This document shows, piece after piece, positions 16,326 to 27,478 of a DNA stretch of 64,000 nucleotides (within the stretch, counting starts at the first letter, position 1; the number at the start of each line of letters is the position of its first letter). This DNA comes from Polynucleobacter brandtiae (GTDB lineage: Bacteria > Pseudomonadota > Gammaproteobacteria > Burkholderiales > Burkholderiaceae). Below the pieces are notes generated by a model. It searched no databases. It saw only the letters and a program-made list of their open reading frames with translations, and was not told where the DNA came from. The stretch spans positions 496,001-560,000 of the forward strand of contig NZ_PGTX01000001.1 in the NCBI RefSeq assembly GCF_002797575.1. The letters run 5' to 3'. Made by a program: the position numbers and the translations under genes.

Positions 16326-16664
16326 TTAGTGATTTTCTTTAGCGTGATTGATGGAGTACTTTGGAATCTCAATCACTAAATTTTCACGGGCAACGATGGC
16401 TTGACAAGATAGGCGAGACTGTGGATTGAGGCCCCACGCACGATCTAGCAAATCCTCTTCATTTTCGTCAGGCTCATTCAGACTCCTATACCCCTCTTTA
16501 ACAATGATGTGGCAAGTAGTGCAGGCACAAACCATGTCGCAAGCATGCTCAATAGGGATATTATTCTCTAGCAAAGCCTCGCAAATAGAAGTTCCCGGCG
16601 TCACCTCGAGGACTGCACCTTCAGAACAATATTCACTATGAGGTAATACAACAATTTGGGTCAT
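16326..16664 (-). CDS. fdx: ISC-type [2Fe-2S] ferredoxin
   Basis: 112-residue adrenodoxin-type ferredoxin that supplies electrons for Fe-S assembly with IscS/IscU. The ligands are C-x5-C-x2-C in ACDMVCACTTCH plus a distal Cys in RLSCQAIV. It is the last gene of the isc operon, 12 bases after hscA, which is its usual place. Confidence 0.95.
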   Translation of the reverse strand: MTQIVVLPHSEYCSEGAVLEVTPGTSICEALLENNIPIEHACDMVCACTTCHIIVKEGYRSLNEPDENEEDLLDRAWGLNPQSRLSCQAIVARENLVIEIPKYSINHAKENH

Positions 16665-16676
16665 GATTCTTTTCTA

Positions 16677-18542
16677 TTAAATTTCAGTAACATTTTTACC
16701 AGCCAATGCTTTTTGAATGCTCGCATTCATACGCATCTGGGCAAACTCATCGGTAGCCTTTGCGGCATGATCGACCGCCTTGCGGACTACTGCACTATCG
16801 ACCTCATTATTCAGGATATTCTGTAATGCAGCCATCTCCTGATCAATCGCTATTTGCTCTTGAACACTGAGCAAAGCACGATCACTGTTAAGCGCTGTTT
16901 GTACCGCATCCAATAAACGTTGCGCATTGACCTGCTCTTCACGCAGAGACCGAGACAAAAGATCTATCTTGGCAGAGGCAAAACCATCCTGCAACATTCG
17001 AGCAATCTCCGCATCCGTCAGGCCGTAAGATGGCTTAATATCAATCGAGGCCTGTATACCTGAGCCCTGCTCCAATGCGCTCACTGACAGCAATCCATCG
17101 GCATCAACCTGAAACGTAACTCGAATGCGAGCAGCGCCGGCGGCCATTGCCGGGATGCCTCGTAATTCAAACTTACCTAAGGATCGGCAGTCTTGCGCTA
17201 ACTCACGCTCACCTTGCACTACAGCAATCGCTAGAGCAGTTTGACCATCCTTAAAAGTAGTAAAGTCTTGCGCACGCGCAACAGGAATTGGCGTGTTACG
17301 AGGAATAATTTTCTCAACCAATCCACCCATCATCTCAATACCAAGAGAAAGTGGAATGACGTCCAATAAAAGCCATTCATCATCCTTGCTTTGATTGCCG
17401 GCCAATAAATCAGCTTGCATCGCTGCTCCCAAGGCGACCACCTGATCGGGGTTTAAATTATTCAAGGGCTTTGTACCGAACAGCTCACCAACAGCGCGCT
17501 GCACCTGGGGCATGCGTGTAGCACCGCCAACCATGACAACGCCCTTCACTTCATCAACCTTCAAGCTTGCATCGCGAAGTGCTTTTTTCACTGCAACCAA
17601 TGTTTTTTGAATTAAATGCTGCGTAATTTCAAAGAATTGAGCCTGACTAACGCCTACATTCACAATCGTACCGTCAGTCAATGTTTCATACACGCGCGCC
17701 AAGGGATTGTGACTTAACTGTTCTTTTGCATGCTGGCAAGACAACAACAACCTACGATGATCCTGAATCGATAGTGGTGGAAGTTTAGCTTGCTCAATCA
17801 CCCAACAGTAGAGGCGATGATCAAAATCATCACCGCCCAAAGCCGAATCACCACCTGTAGAGAGCACTTCAAATATGCCTCTATTCATTCTCAAAATGGA
17901 GATATCAAATGTTCCCCCACCTAAATCATAGACCGCATAAATACCTTCCGAGGCATTATCTAGACCATAAGCAATTGCAGCGGCGGTTGGCTCATTTAGC
18001 AAGCGTAGCACTTCGATACCCGCTAATTTGGCAGCATCTTTTGTAGCCTGTCGCTGCGCATCATCGAAATAAGCCGGCACCGTGATGACGGCGCCGACAA
18101 TATCATCATCAACCGAATCCTCTGCTAACTGACGCAAGCGCGCTAGTATTTCTGCGGAGACTTCAATCGGGCTTTTATCCCCGGCCACTGTTCGCAGCTT
18201 TAACATTCCAGGCTCATCTACAAAATCGTAAGGAGCACTCTCAATATGCTCGACATCGGCAATGCCGCGCCCCATCAATCTTTTTACTGAGGCAATCGTG
18301 TTCTTCGGATCGCTGACAATACTATCTAGGGCCTCGAACCCGGCCTGCGTTCTTCCGCCCGGAAGATAGCGCACTACCGAAGGCAGTAGTTCTCGGCCTT
18401 GCGCGTCTGGAAGCACCTTAGGTAAGGCGTCTCGCACAATCGCTACTAAAGAATTCGTAGTACCTAAGTCGATACCGACAGCGATTCGGCGCTGATGCGG
18501 GGCTAATGATTTACCAGGTTCGGAGATTTGTAATAAGGCCAT
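16677..18542 (-). CDS. hscA: Fe-S assembly chaperone HscA (Hsp70 family)
   Basis: Specialised Hsp70 that, with HscB, helps release the cluster from IscU by binding its LPPVK motif. The ATPase domain spans about 15-390 ([56 protein letters not shown]). A shorter HscA-like substrate domain follows ([25 protein letters not shown]). 621 residues is standard for HscA. The gene lies between hscB and fdx. Confidence 0.96.
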   Translation of the reverse strand: MALLQISEPGKSLAPHQRRIAVGIDLGTTNSLVAIVRDALPKVLPDAQGRELLPSVVRYLPGGRTQAGFEALDSIVSDPKNTIASVKRLMGRGIADVEHIESAPYDFVDEPGMLKLRTVAGDKSPIEVSAEILARLRQLAEDSVDDDIVGAVITVPAYFDDAQRQATKDAAKLAGIEVLRLLNEPTAAAIAYGLDNASEGIYAVYDLGGGTFDISILRMNRGIFEVLSTGGDSALGGDDFDHRLYCWVIEQAKLPPLSIQDHRRLLLSCQHAKEQLSHNPLARVYETLTDGTIVNVGVSQAQFFEITQHLIQKTLVAVKKALRDASLKVDEVKGVVMVGGATRMPQVQRAVGELFGTKPLNNLNPDQVVALGAAMQADLLAGNQSKDDEWLLLDVIPLSLGIEMMGGLVEKIIPRNTPIPVARAQDFTTFKDGQTALAIAVVQGERELAQDCRSLGKFELRGIPAMAAGAARIRVTFQVDADGLLSVSALEQGSGIQASIDIKPSYGLTDAEIARMLQDGFASAKIDLLSRSLREEQVNAQRLLDAVQTALNSDRALLSVQEQIAIDQEMAALQNILNNEVDSAVVRKAVDHAAKATDEFAQMRMNASIQKALAGKNVTEI

Positions 18543-18560
18543 GAAGAATTCTGTTTAAAG

Positions 18561-19109
18561 CTATACCAAGGCCGAGATAGCATCATCTAACTCGATGGCA
18601 AACTTATCAATAAAAAGAAGACCGCGAAGTAATTCAGCGGCATGTTCGAAGTTCTTGAAGTCATCAATCGCTTGAGTTACTTTCAAGAGGGTTATTTTTT
18701 TGGACTCCTCCACCTCAAGCATGAGTGCTTCCAATGCCGGCAAGTCTTCAGCTTGCTCATCGAGTTGCTCACGCCAGTCCATTTGCTGCATTAAAAAGGC
18801 CGCCGGCATCGCCGTATTGATCTCTAAATGGGCATCGACACCATGGAGTAAGCAAATATATAGCCCACGCTGGATAGGATTTTTGAGTGTCTGGAGAGCA
18901 GTATTGGCAAGTGTAGCCATTTGCATCGCCAGCCTCTGCTCTGTATCACTGCCACGAGCATGACGGTCAGGATGTACTTCTTTTTGGATGGCCAGATACC
19001 TCTGATCCAACGAAGCTAAATCCATCTTGAATTGCTGCGGCAGACCGAAAAAACGAAAGTAGTCGTCAGACGCGGAAAGATTCGCCACAACCACACTCAT
19101 CTTTGACAT
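18561..19109 (-). CDS. hscB: Fe-S assembly co-chaperone HscB (J-domain protein)
   Basis: J-protein that stimulates HscA and delivers IscU to it. The J domain is at about residues 14-90 with the HPD triad in KEVHPDRHA; the C-terminal three-helix IscU-binding region includes [11 protein letters not shown]. The gene overlaps the end of iscA by up to 44 bases. ATG codons at 19109 and 19100 and GTG codons soon after are all possible, so the first few residues are uncertain; the family starts near [11 protein letters not shown]. Confidence 0.93.
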   Translation of the reverse strand: MSKMSVVVANLSASDDYFRFFGLPQQFKMDLASLDQRYLAIQKEVHPDRHARGSDTEQRLAMQMATLANTALQTLKNPIQRGLYICLLHGVDAHLEINTAMPAAFLMQQMDWREQLDEQAEDLPALEALMLEVEESKKITLLKVTQAIDDFKNFEHAAELLRGLLFIDKFAIELDDAISALV

Positions 19110-19389
19110 TTGGGTTCTGGAACTTGAAGCCCTCGTTCAAACCCTCTCGCACAAAATCTAATTCAGTACCATCTAAATAAGCCAAACTTTTCGGGTCTAC
19201 AAAAACTTGAATTCCATGAGATTCAAACATGGTGTCTTCGGGAGCAGCATCATCAACGTACTCCAACTCATAAGCTAAACCAGAGCAACCTGTAGTCCGA
19301 ACGCCCAAGCGAAGACCACACCCTTTTCCGCGCTTATCCAAATTACGCTGAACGTGTTTCGCCGCTTTATCAGTAAGGGTAATAGCCAT
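19066..19389 (-). CDS. iscA: A-type Fe-S carrier IscA
   Basis: 107-residue A-type carrier that accepts iron or clusters during Fe-S assembly. The three conserved Cys are in [14 protein letters not shown] and DECGCGESF near the C-terminus. It follows iscU by 38 bases and runs into hscB. Confidence 0.96.
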   Translation of the reverse strand: MAITLTDKAAKHVQRNLDKRGKGCGLRLGVRTTGCSGLAYELEYVDDAAPEDTMFESHGIQVFVDPKSLAYLDGTELDFVREGLNEGFKFQNPNVKDECGCGESFRV

Positions 19390-19427
19390 ATTGAGAACCT
19401 AATTTTTACTCATTGTTTACCAAACAA

Positions 19428-19814
19428 TTACTGAACGGGATGCTTTTCTTTGTAATCGGCAACTGCCGCCTTGATAGCATCCTCAGCCAAAATGGAGCAG
19501 TGGATTTTTACAGGGGGTAGTGCTAATTCTTCTGCAATCAGTGAGTTCTTAATCTCTAATGCCTGATCCAAGGTTTTACCCTTAACCCACTCTGTAACCA
19601 AAGAGGAGGAAGCAATTGCAGAACCACATCCGTAGGTCTTAAACTTTGCATCTTCGATGATGCCCTGATCATTAACCCGGATTTGGAGTTTCATGACATC
19701 GCCACAAGCAGGTGCGCCAACCATGCCGGTACCAATGTTGTCATCCGCCTTGGAGAATGAACCGACATTGCGGGGGTTTTCATAATGATCAATTACTTTG
19801 TCGCTATAAGCCAT
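19428..19814 (-). CDS. iscU: Fe-S scaffold protein IscU
   Basis: 128-residue scaffold on which the [2Fe-2S] cluster is built. Cluster ligands are in GAPACGDVMKLQI, YGCGSAIASSS and KIHCSILA, and LPPVKIHC includes the HscA-binding LPPVK motif at about residues 99-103. It lies 43 bases downstream of iscS. Confidence 0.97.
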   Translation of the reverse strand: MAYSDKVIDHYENPRNVGSFSKADDNIGTGMVGAPACGDVMKLQIRVNDQGIIEDAKFKTYGCGSAIASSSLVTEWVKGKTLDQALEIKNSLIAEELALPPVKIHCSILAEDAIKAAVADYKEKHPVQ

Positions 19815-19857
19815 GATATTTCCTTATTAACTGTTCTATATTTCTATTAAAAGCCGA

Positions 19858-21117
19858 TTAATGTGCAGCCCATTGAATGGTGCTGAGATCAATGCCATCC
19901 TTAAACATTTCCCACAACGGTGAAAGCTCTCTTAATTTGGCGATCTTCTCTTTCACCAGTTTGATTGTGAAGTCCACTTCCTCTTCCGTAGTGAAGCGCC
20001 CCAAGGTAAAGCGAATCGAACTATGCGCTAACTCATCATTACGGCCAAGCGCACGCAAGACATAGGAGGGCTCTAAGGAGGCTGAGGTACAGGCAGAGCC
20101 AGAAGAAATTGCTAAATCTTTAAGCGCCATCAACATCGACTCACCTTCAACATAGTTAAAACTAATATTGAGATTATGGGGAACACGATTATCCATATCG
20201 CCGTTGACATACACTTCTTCAATATCTTTTAAGCCAGCTAATAAACGATCCCGCAAAGCACGGATGCGTTTATTTTCTTCAGCCATTTCAATACGAGCGA
20301 TACGGAAGGCTTCGCCCATACCCACAATTTGATGCACTGCCAAAGTGCCAGACCGCATACCGCGCTCATGACCGCCACCATGTATCTGAGACTCAATCCG
20401 AATGCGGGGCTTACGACGGACAAATAAAGCACCCATTCCCTTTGGACCGTAACTCTTATGGGCTGAGAAGCTCATTAGATCGACTTTGGTGTTTTCTAAA
20501 TCAATCTCAACCTTACCGGTAGCCTGCGCTGCATCAACGTGCAAAATAACGCCACGCTCACGACAGAGCTCACCAATTGCAGGTATGTCTTGAATGACAC
20601 CAATTTCGTTATTGACATACATTACTGAAGTCAAGATGGTTCCCGGTTTCATTGCCGCTTTGAGTTGCTCAAAGTCAATCAAACCATTGGGTAGCACGTC
20701 TAAATAGGTCACTTCGAAACCTTCGCGCTCTAGGTCGCGACAAGTGTCTAGTGTGGCTTTGTGCTCAGTCTTGACGGTAATGATGTGATTGCCGCGATCT
20801 TTGTAAAAGTGAGCAGCGCCTTTCAATGCCAAATTAATACTTTCAGTAGCGCCGCTGGTCCATACGATTTCTCGTGGATCGGCGTGTACCAATTGCGCCA
20901 CTTCTGAACGCGCCCACTCAACAGCCTCTTCCGCTGCCCAGCCATAAGCATGACTCCGAGACGCTGCGTTACCAAACTGCTCGCGCAGAAAAGGCATCAT
21001 CTTATCCACGACACGGGGATCGATTGGGGTGGTGGAGGAATAGTCCATGTACACAGGAAAGTGTTTTGGACTAAACATCGGTATCGATTGCTGAGGAATG
21101 TCTTGTGGTGCGTTCAT
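19858..21117 (-). CDS. iscS: Cysteine desulfurase IscS
   Basis: PLP enzyme that takes sulfur from cysteine for Fe-S clusters and tRNA thiolation. The PLP Lys is in [12 protein letters not shown], and the catalytic Cys loop is [14 protein letters not shown]. There is an N-terminal extension of about 15 residues before the usual [16 protein letters not shown] start, which is common in betaproteobacterial forms. It is the second gene of the isc operon. Confidence 0.97.
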   Translation of the reverse strand: MNAPQDIPQQSIPMFSPKHFPVYMDYSSTTPIDPRVVDKMMPFLREQFGNAASRSHAYGWAAEEAVEWARSEVAQLVHADPREIVWTSGATESINLALKGAAHFYKDRGNHIITVKTEHKATLDTCRDLEREGFEVTYLDVLPNGLIDFEQLKAAMKPGTILTSVMYVNNEIGVIQDIPAIGELCRERGVILHVDAAQATGKVEIDLENTKVDLMSFSAHKSYGPKGMGALFVRRKPRIRIESQIHGGGHERGMRSGTLAVHQIVGMGEAFRIARIEMAEENKRIRALRDRLLAGLKDIEEVYVNGDMDNRVPHNLNISFNYVEGESMLMALKDLAISSGSACTSASLEPSYVLRALGRNDELAHSSIRFTLGRFTTEEEVDFTIKLVKEKIAKLRELSPLWEMFKDGIDLSTIQWAAH

Positions 21118-21156
21118 GATTGGCTTATGGGTTAGATGGTTAGGGCTTTACTAGGT

Positions 21157-21729
21157 TTAATTGCTCAGCTTAGCCAAATTAAAAACAGAATTAATTAGGG
21201 GCCGCTTGGGAGCAAGCTCTTTCTTAACTGAATGTGCTGGGGCTGATTTTTGAGCCTTTGCACCTTCAACTTTAATTTTCTTGTGTCGCATGTCTTGAAT
21301 CACTATGCCGCGACCCTCTTGCTGTTGAACAAGATCATTCAGAGATACTGAACTGAGATACTCAACCATCTTGGAGTTCAGATTCGTCCAAAGATCATGG
21401 GTCATGCAGTGGCCATGGTTTTCTTCATCAGACTGGCAATTACCCTTACCGCCGCACTGGGTGGCATCGAGCGGCTCATCGACCGCAACAATAATGTCTG
21501 CAACACTGATCTCTTCGGACTTGCGGGCTAGGGTATAACCGCCGCCAGGGCCACGGGTACTCTCGACGATGTTAAATCGGCGCAACTTTCCAAATAACTG
21601 CTCTAAGTAAGAAAGAGAAATCTTCTGTCGTTGGCTAATTCCAGCCAAAGTAACAGGTCCGTGCGCTTCACGGAGGGCTAGATCAATCATTGCGGTTACT
21701 GCAAAACGACCTTTTGTTGTAAGTCTCAT
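21157..21729 (-). CDS. iscR: Fe-S-sensing Rrf2 regulator IscR
   Basis: Winged-helix repressor that binds a [2Fe-2S] cluster and shuts off the isc operon when clusters are plentiful. MRLTTKGRFAVTAMIDLAL starts the DNA-binding domain, and the ligands are in QCGGKGNCQ...HCMTHDLW. The ATG at 21729 is chosen because AAGGTG lies at the right distance and the family starts there; the open frame continues 33 codons upstream without family match. The product is 190 residues, about 28 longer than E. coli IscR, because of a Lys/Ala-rich C-terminal tail of unknown role. Confidence 0.95.
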   Translation of the reverse strand: MRLTTKGRFAVTAMIDLALREAHGPVTLAGISQRQKISLSYLEQLFGKLRRFNIVESTRGPGGGYTLARKSEEISVADIIVAVDEPLDATQCGGKGNCQSDEENHGHCMTHDLWTNLNSKMVEYLSSVSLNDLVQQQEGRGIVIQDMRHKKIKVEGAKAQKSAPAHSVKKELAPKRPLINSVFNLAKLSN

Positions 21730-21779
21730 ATGGCACCTTGGTAATGGATTGTTATGGACAGCTAACAGCCAGGTGGGTA

Positions 21780-21806
21780 ATACCCGACCATTCCACTCAA
21801 CTTTAT
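21780..21806. promoter_or_regulatory. Type 1 IscR operator at the isc promoter
   Basis: ATACCCGAC...ACTCAAC...TAT closely fits the remembered type 1 IscR consensus ATASYYGAC-N-AGTCRRSTAT. It lies 51-77 bases upstream of the iscR start, where it can block RNA polymerase. Holo-IscR binding here would give negative feedback on the whole operon. Confidence 0.6.
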
Positions 21807-21851
21807 CATAAACCACACAAATTTGCAAGGGGTTAATATCTTTAGCCCTAG

Positions 21852-24005
21852 CTAGACACTATCCCTAGATCTGGCACCAAAAGCCATCTCCTTAACTTTG
21901 GTCAGGCGATCTCGAGTGCTGGCTGCCTTTTCAAACTCAAGATTTTTAGCTTCCGTGTTCATTTGCTTCTCTAAGCGCTTGATTTCACTGGAGAGATCTT
22001 TTTGGGTCATGTCCTCATAGTGCGCGCGCTCTTGCTCTACCTGCATTTCTGTACGCTTTTCTTTTACGTCATAAACACCGTCAATAATGTCCTTGATGCG
22101 CTTCTTGACCCCACGAGGCACAATGCCATTCGCTTTGTTAAAAGCCACCTGCTTTGTTCTGCGGCGGTCGGTCTCATCCATAGCCCGCTGCATAGAATTC
22201 GTAATGCGATCGGCATACAGAATTGCCTTGCCGCGAACGTTGCGCGCTGCCCGTCCAATCGTCTGAATTAAGCTGCGCTCAGAACGTAAGAAACCTTCCT
22301 TATCGGCATCCAAGATGGCGACAAGGGAAACCTCAGGAATATCTAAACCTTCTCGAAGTAAGTTAATACCCACCAAAACATCAAACACACCCAAACGTAA
22401 ATCGCGCAGAATTTCTACGCGCTCGACAGTATCGATATCAGAGTGCACATAGCGCACCTTCACGCCATGATCGGATAAATAGTCTGTCAACTGCTCTGCC
22501 ATCCGCTTTGTTAAGACCGTCACCAGGACCCGCTCATGCACCTTAACTCGTTCATGAATTTGACCAAGTAAATCATCTACCTGCGTACTAGCTGGTAGGA
22601 CCTCAATTTGAGGGTCTACTAATCCAGTCGGTCTTGCTACTTGCTCAACTACTTGTCCAGTATGCGTATTTTCATAATCCGCTGGGGTAGCGGATACAAA
22701 CATGGTCTGACGCATTTTGGTTTCAAATTCAGAAAATTTCAGTGGCCGGTTATCCATTGCTGATGGCAGCCGGAATCCAAATTCAACTAAGGTTTGTTTA
22801 CGTGATTTATCACCGTTGTACATTGCATTAAGCTGCCCAATCAGAACATGGCTCTCATCTAAGAACATCAGCGCATCATTAGGCAAATAGTCTACTAACG
22901 TAGGCGGTGCCTCACCTGGCATGGCCCCTGACAGGTGACGAGAGTAATTTTCAATCCCTTTACAAAAGCCAAGTTCATTGAGCATTTCTAAATCAAAACG
23001 AGTACGCTGCTCAAGACGTTGCGCCTCTACAAGCTTGCCATCTTTCACAAACTCATCTAAACGAAGTCGTAATTCAACCTTAATTGTCTCGATAGCTTTT
23101 AAGACGGTATCGCGAGGGGTCACGTAGTGCGAACTTGGATAGACCGTAAAGCGCGGAATCTTTTGGCGAATTTTGCCTGTCAACGGATCAAAGAATTGCA
23201 AGCTTTCGATTTCATCATCAAATAACTCAACGCGAACTGCTAACTCATTATGTTCGGCTGGGAAGATATCAATCGTATCGCCGCGCACTCGAAATACACC
23301 CCGCTTAAAGTCCATTTCATTTCGATCGTATTGCATCGCAATTAAACGCATCAAAATATCACGCTGACTCATCTTGTCACCGGGACGCAATGTCATCACC
23401 ATACTGTGATAGTCGCCAGGGTTGCCAATGCCGTAAATTGCCGATACGGTTGAGACAATAATGACGTCGCGTCGCTCTAATAAACTCTTTGTGGCCGAGA
23501 GTCGCATTTGCTCAATATGTTCATTGATGGACGAGTCCTTTTCAATAAATAAATCGCGCGTAGGAACGTAAGCCTCAGGCTGGTAATAATCGTAATAACT
23601 GACAAAGTACTCAACTGCATTTTTGGGAAAGAACTCCCTAAACTCACTATATAGCTGCGCAGCCAAGGTCTTATTTGGAGCAAAAATAATGGCAGGTCGA
23701 CCTGTTCTGGCGATCACATTGGCCATCGTGAAGGTTTTGCCCGAGCCAGTAACACCCAATAGCGTTTGAAAGGTCAGGCCATCCTCTATTCCAGCTACCA
23801 ATGCATCGATTGCGGCTGGCTGATCGCCTGCAGGCGGAAACGGTTGATAAAGATGAAAAGGGGAATCGGGGAAGGAAACGAACTTTGCAGGATCGAGGTC
23901 GTGACCTGCTTCACCTAAGGGGTCAGCCTGTATGGTGGATTGGGCTTTGGGGGCTAACGCACTTTCTGTCTCTACAGAGGATTTTTTAGGGTACTTTGGG
24001 GGCAT
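21852..24005 (-). CDS. uvrB: Excinuclease ABC subunit UvrB
   Basis: DNA damage-recognition helicase of nucleotide excision repair. Walker A is [10 protein letters not shown] at about residues 83-92, the beta-hairpin is [12 protein letters not shown], and the helicase motifs include [20 protein letters not shown] and QTIGRAARN. The C-terminal UVR motif for UvrC contact is at about 675-710. The 717-residue protein has a 35-residue N-terminal extension rich in Ser, Pro and Ala. No SOS box was found in the 194-base gap before the divergent aminotransferase gene. Confidence 0.97.
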   Translation of the reverse strand: MPPKYPKKSSVETESALAPKAQSTIQADPLGEAGHDLDPAKFVSFPDSPFHLYQPFPPAGDQPAAIDALVAGIEDGLTFQTLLGVTGSGKTFTMANVIARTGRPAIIFAPNKTLAAQLYSEFREFFPKNAVEYFVSYYDYYQPEAYVPTRDLFIEKDSSINEHIEQMRLSATKSLLERRDVIIVSTVSAIYGIGNPGDYHSMVMTLRPGDKMSQRDILMRLIAMQYDRNEMDFKRGVFRVRGDTIDIFPAEHNELAVRVELFDDEIESLQFFDPLTGKIRQKIPRFTVYPSSHYVTPRDTVLKAIETIKVELRLRLDEFVKDGKLVEAQRLEQRTRFDLEMLNELGFCKGIENYSRHLSGAMPGEAPPTLVDYLPNDALMFLDESHVLIGQLNAMYNGDKSRKQTLVEFGFRLPSAMDNRPLKFSEFETKMRQTMFVSATPADYENTHTGQVVEQVARPTGLVDPQIEVLPASTQVDDLLGQIHERVKVHERVLVTVLTKRMAEQLTDYLSDHGVKVRYVHSDIDTVERVEILRDLRLGVFDVLVGINLLREGLDIPEVSLVAILDADKEGFLRSERSLIQTIGRAARNVRGKAILYADRITNSMQRAMDETDRRRTKQVAFNKANGIVPRGVKKRIKDIIDGVYDVKEKRTEMQVEQERAHYEDMTQKDLSSEIKRLEKQMNTEAKNLEFEKAASTRDRLTKVKEMAFGARSRDSV

Positions 24006-24199
24006 CTCAGCTATTATTTCACTTGTGGCTTTTAGCTACAGCGAATTTTTCACAAACAATGATTTTGCCGTTTTTATGAAGAAATAGCTAAACCTGATGC
24101 CAAAATACCAAGATTGAAATAAATTCTATCGACTTCAAATCGATAAAGCATTGATTTAAATACTTATTTAACCCTGAACACCTACTTACTGACCTCCCA

Positions 24200-25399
24200 A
24201 TGACCTTGTTTGCCTCCGTCCAGCTAGCCCCTAAAGATCCTATTTTTGGCCTTACCGAAGCCTATGTCGCCGATCAACGTGCAGATAAAGTGAACCTGGG
24301 TGTGGGTGTGTACTACACGGACGAGGGCAAAGTGCCACTTTTAAAGGCGGTAATTAAAGCGGAAGAGTCTATTGTGGCTAAGCGCTCCCCGCGCGGCTAT
24401 ATTCCAATTGAAGGACCAAATCCTTACAACAGTGCAGTCCAAAACCTCTTGTTTGGCGCTGAGTCTGAGCTAATTAAAGCGGGTCGTGTCGTAACTGCTG
24501 AATGCTTGGGCGGTACGGGTGCATTGCGTGTTGGCGCTGACTTTATTAAACGCCTGAACCTAAATGCGCCTTGCGCTATCAGCAACCCTACTTGGGAAAA
24601 CCACCGCGGTATTTTTGAGTCCGCGGGTTTTGAGGTACTGGAGTACGCTTACTTTGACGGAGAGACTCGTGGTGTCAATTTTGATGGCATGGTCAAATCG
24701 TTAGAGTCATTTCCACAGTTCACTACTGTATTACTGCACGCCTGCTGCCATAACCCTACCGGGGCTGATATTACTGAGGCGCAGTGGCATCAAGTGATTG
24801 CTATTTGTAAAGAAAAACAGCTTATTCCTTTTCTGGATATGGCTTATCAAGGGTTTGCGGATGGCATCGAGCAGGATGGCATAGCAGTACGTTTATTTGC
24901 TGACTCTGGCATGTCTTTCTTTGTCTCTAGCTCTTTTTCTAAATCATTCTCACTCTACGGTGAGCGCGTAGGCGCCCTCTCCATCGTGACTCAAAGCAAA
25001 GATGAGTGCACTCGCGTGCTATCTCAGTTAAAACGAGTCATTCGGACGAACTATTCCAATCCCCCAACTCATGGTGCTGCTATTGTGGCGGCCGTGCTCA
25101 ATTCGCCTGAGTTGCGTCAACTCTGGGAAGATGAATTAGCCCAGATGCGCGATCGTATTAAAGCAATGCGCCAAGGACTCGTTCAAAAGCTGGTTGCCGC
25201 TGGGGTAAAGCAAGATTTTGCTTTCATCGAAAAACAGCGTGGTATGTTTTCTTACTCCGGCTTAACCGCAGAGCAAGTAGAGCGTTTACAGAAGGAGGAT
25301 GGCATTTATGCCCTCTCCACTGGTCGCATTTGCGTAGCCGCCCTCAATACACACAATATTGACAAAGCTGCAGTCGCAATAGCCCGCGTTTTAGTCTAA
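24200..25399 (+). CDS. tyrB: Aromatic/aspartate amino acid aminotransferase
   Basis: Class I PLP aminotransferase of the AspC/TyrB subgroup Ia. Signatures are KVNLGVGVYY, LLHACCHNPTGAD and SSSFSKSFSLYGERVGAL, which holds the PLP Lys. The length is 399 residues. It transfers amino groups between aromatic or dicarboxylic amino acids and 2-oxoglutarate. Which substrate is preferred cannot be read from the sequence, so the symbol is tentative. It precedes the PHB depolymerase gene by 34 bases. Confidence 0.88.
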   Translation: MTLFASVQLAPKDPIFGLTEAYVADQRADKVNLGVGVYYTDEGKVPLLKAVIKAEESIVAKRSPRGYIPIEGPNPYNSAVQNLLFGAESELIKAGRVVTAECLGGTGALRVGADFIKRLNLNAPCAISNPTWENHRGIFESAGFEVLEYAYFDGETRGVNFDGMVKSLESFPQFTTVLLHACCHNPTGADITEAQWHQVIAICKEKQLIPFLDMAYQGFADGIEQDGIAVRLFADSGMSFFVSSSFSKSFSLYGERVGALSIVTQSKDECTRVLSQLKRVIRTNYSNPPTHGAAIVAAVLNSPELRQLWEDELAQMRDRIKAMRQGLVQKLVAAGVKQDFAFIEKQRGMFSYSGLTAEQVERLQKEDGIYALSTGRICVAALNTHNIDKAAVAIARVLV

Positions 25400-25433
25400 A
25401 CAGCAGTTACACTGAGCCATACCAGGAGACAAC

Positions 25434-26732
25434 ATGCTATATCAACTACATGAATTTCAGAAATCCTTGTTAGAGCCAGTGAGTTCATGGGCACGCGCTG
25501 CCTCTGCTGCTTTTATAGATGCCTCTAACCCAGCTTCAAAAATTCCTGGCTCTGAAAGATTGGCCGCTGGCTATGAACTGCTTTACCGTCTAGGTAAAGA
25601 CTATAAGAAGCCTGAATTTGGTATTCGCTCAGTGCATGCACACGGACGAGATGTTGCTATTCATGAAATCGCTACCGTCACTAAACCATTTTGTAAATTA
25701 ATTCGCTTTAAGCGCTTCTCTGATGATGTGGAAGTAATTAAGAAGCTTAAAGAGGATCCCGTTGTTTTAGTTGTGGCTCCGATGTCTGGCCATCACTCCA
25801 CCTTACTACGCGACACCGTGCGTACCTTATTGCAAGATCACAAGGTCTACATTACCGATTGGATCGATGCCCGCACTGTACCCCTTGAAGATGGTGAATT
25901 TGGTTTAGATGACTATGTACATTATGTGCAAGAATTTATCCGCACCATTGGCGCGGAAAACCTTCATGTAATCTCAGTTTGTCAGCCTACAGTTCCGACT
26001 TTAGGAGCTATTTCTTTGATGGCTACTGCTGGTGAGAAAACTCCAGCATCCATGATCATGATGGGCGGCCCAATTGATGCTCGTAAGTCTCCAACGGCAG
26101 TGAACGACTTGGCAGACCAAAAATCATTTGAGTGGTTTGAGAGTCATGTTATTTACAGCGTCCCACCGAATTACCCTGGTGCAGGTCGTAAGGTCTACCC
26201 TGGCTTCTTGCAGCACACTGGCTTTATGGCCATGAATCCAAAAAATCATATGCAATCTCACTGGGATTACTTTCAAAATCTAGTGCGTGGAGATGAGCAA
26301 GATGCTAAAGCACATATTCGTTTTTATGATGAGTACAACGCTGTCCTTGATATGGATGCGAAGTTTTACCTAGACACGATCAAAATAGTCTTTCAAGATT
26401 ACGCCTTGCCTGATGGCAAATGGAAAGTGGCAGGTAAATTAGTAAAGCCTGAAGATATTACCGAGACTGCCCTGCTCAGTATCGAAGGTGAGTTAGATGA
26501 TATTTCTGGAAGCGGCCAAACACGCGCCGCCCATGCACTTTGTTCGGGTATCACTAAGCCCAATAAAGATCATTACGAGGTTGCTGGGGCTGGGCACTAT
26601 GGCATCTTTGCTGGTCGTCGTTGGCGTGAAAAAGTGTACCCAAAAATTAAATCGTTTATTCGTGAGCACCAGACTGTTCAGAAGAAAACGAGAGCGCGGC
26701 CGCCAAAGCTAGAAGGTCAGAAGTCTGCATAA
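25434..26732 (+). CDS. phaZ: Intracellular polyhydroxybutyrate depolymerase
   Basis: 432-residue cytoplasmic PHB depolymerase of the R. eutropha PhaZ1 type, which mobilises storage granules. The nucleophile motif is ISVCQPTVPTLGA (Cys near residue 183), with the Asp in SIEGELDDISG and the His in VAGAGHYGIFAGRRWRE. No signal peptide is present, as expected. The start has AGGAGA upstream. It implies the cell makes PHB, although synthesis genes are not in the window. A hairpin follows the stop. Confidence 0.93.
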   Translation: MLYQLHEFQKSLLEPVSSWARAASAAFIDASNPASKIPGSERLAAGYELLYRLGKDYKKPEFGIRSVHAHGRDVAIHEIATVTKPFCKLIRFKRFSDDVEVIKKLKEDPVVLVVAPMSGHHSTLLRDTVRTLLQDHKVYITDWIDARTVPLEDGEFGLDDYVHYVQEFIRTIGAENLHVISVCQPTVPTLGAISLMATAGEKTPASMIMMGGPIDARKSPTAVNDLADQKSFEWFESHVIYSVPPNYPGAGRKVYPGFLQHTGFMAMNPKNHMQSHWDYFQNLVRGDEQDAKAHIRFYDEYNAVLDMDAKFYLDTIKIVFQDYALPDGKWKVAGKLVKPEDITETALLSIEGELDDISGSGQTRAAHALCSGITKPNKDHYEVAGAGHYGIFAGRRWREKVYPKIKSFIREHQTVQKKTRARPPKLEGQKSA

Positions 26733-26768
26733 ACTAGCAGCGCGACCTAAGGGTCGCGTTTCTAGTTC
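26732..26768 (+). terminator. Hairpin terminator after phaZ
   Basis: Stem CGCGACC / GGTCGCG with a TAAG loop is nested in a wider AACTAG / CTAGTT pairing and followed by a short T-rich stretch. It lies directly at the phaZ stop. The T tract is short, so it may be partial. Confidence 0.6.
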
Positions 26769-26786
26769 TAGGGCATTCAGAAAAAT

Positions 26787-27476
26787 ATGCAAAGCCAGCA
26801 ACAGCTTACACTTGCTGATCGTCTCGAAAATCTGTTACCACAGACCCAGTGCACTAAATGCAGCTACCCCGACTGCAGGGGGTATGCTGAGGCCTTGGCC
26901 TCAGGTGAGGCCCTACCTAACCGATGTCCACCAGGCGGTGTAGAAGGCATCAAGCGCTTGTCTGAGGTGCTGGCACCCATATATCCTCAGGCTACTTTTA
27001 AGCTCAATCCAACGATCGATACTGACTGCGGATTAGAACGCCCCAGAACCATTGCTTTGATTGATTCAAGTACGTGCATCGGTTGCACGCTCTGTATTCA
27101 GGCTTGCCCTGTTGATGCGATTGTGGGGGCTTCAAAACAAATGCATGTAGTCTTGAGTGATTGGTGTACTGGCTGCGACCTCTGTATTCCACCCTGCCCA
27201 GTTGACTGCATCACTATGATCGATGTCACTGGCACCCAGACTGGATGGGATGCCTGGTCTGTACCATTAGCCGACATAGCGCGCAGCCGTTACCATGCCC
27301 GTGAAACGAGATTAGATCGCGAAGAGCGAGATAATGATGCACGTCTTGCCAAAAAAGCTGCGGCTAAATTAGATGAAATCAATGCGCAATCCCCTCGGTC
27401 TGAAGAGGCAAAACAAGAGCAAGAGCGCAAGCGTGCAATCATCGCTGCAGCTATTGCGCGCGCTCAGCAAAAGTAA
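26787..27476 (+). CDS. rnfB: RnfB-type ferredoxin, soluble form
   Basis: 229-residue Fe-S protein. An N-terminal CTKCSYPDCRGYAEAL motif is the RnfB-type [4Fe-4S] site (about 22-37), followed by two ferredoxin clusters, CIGCTLCIQACPVDAI and CTGCDLCIPPCPVDCI (about 97-145). The C-terminus is charged and probably coiled. The usual N-terminal membrane helix of RnfB is absent and no rnfA, C, D, G or E is nearby, so it is a stand-alone soluble version. Its partner is unknown. The gene stops 2 bases before nth, a pairing I recall from other Burkholderiales. Confidence 0.85.
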   Translation: MQSQQQLTLADRLENLLPQTQCTKCSYPDCRGYAEALASGEALPNRCPPGGVEGIKRLSEVLAPIYPQATFKLNPTIDTDCGLERPRTIALIDSSTCIGCTLCIQACPVDAIVGASKQMHVVLSDWCTGCDLCIPPCPVDCITMIDVTGTQTGWDAWSVPLADIARSRYHARETRLDREERDNDARLAKKAAAKLDEINAQSPRSEEAKQEQERKRAIIAAAIARAQQK

Positions 27477-27478
27477 TC

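Noticed and set aside
24006..24199. SOS box upstream of uvrB
   Set aside because: No CTG-N10-CAG was found; the nearest CTGTAGC has no matching half.
25434..26732. phaZ as a secreted depolymerase
   Set aside because: There is no signal peptide, and the Cys nucleophile motif is that of the intracellular type.
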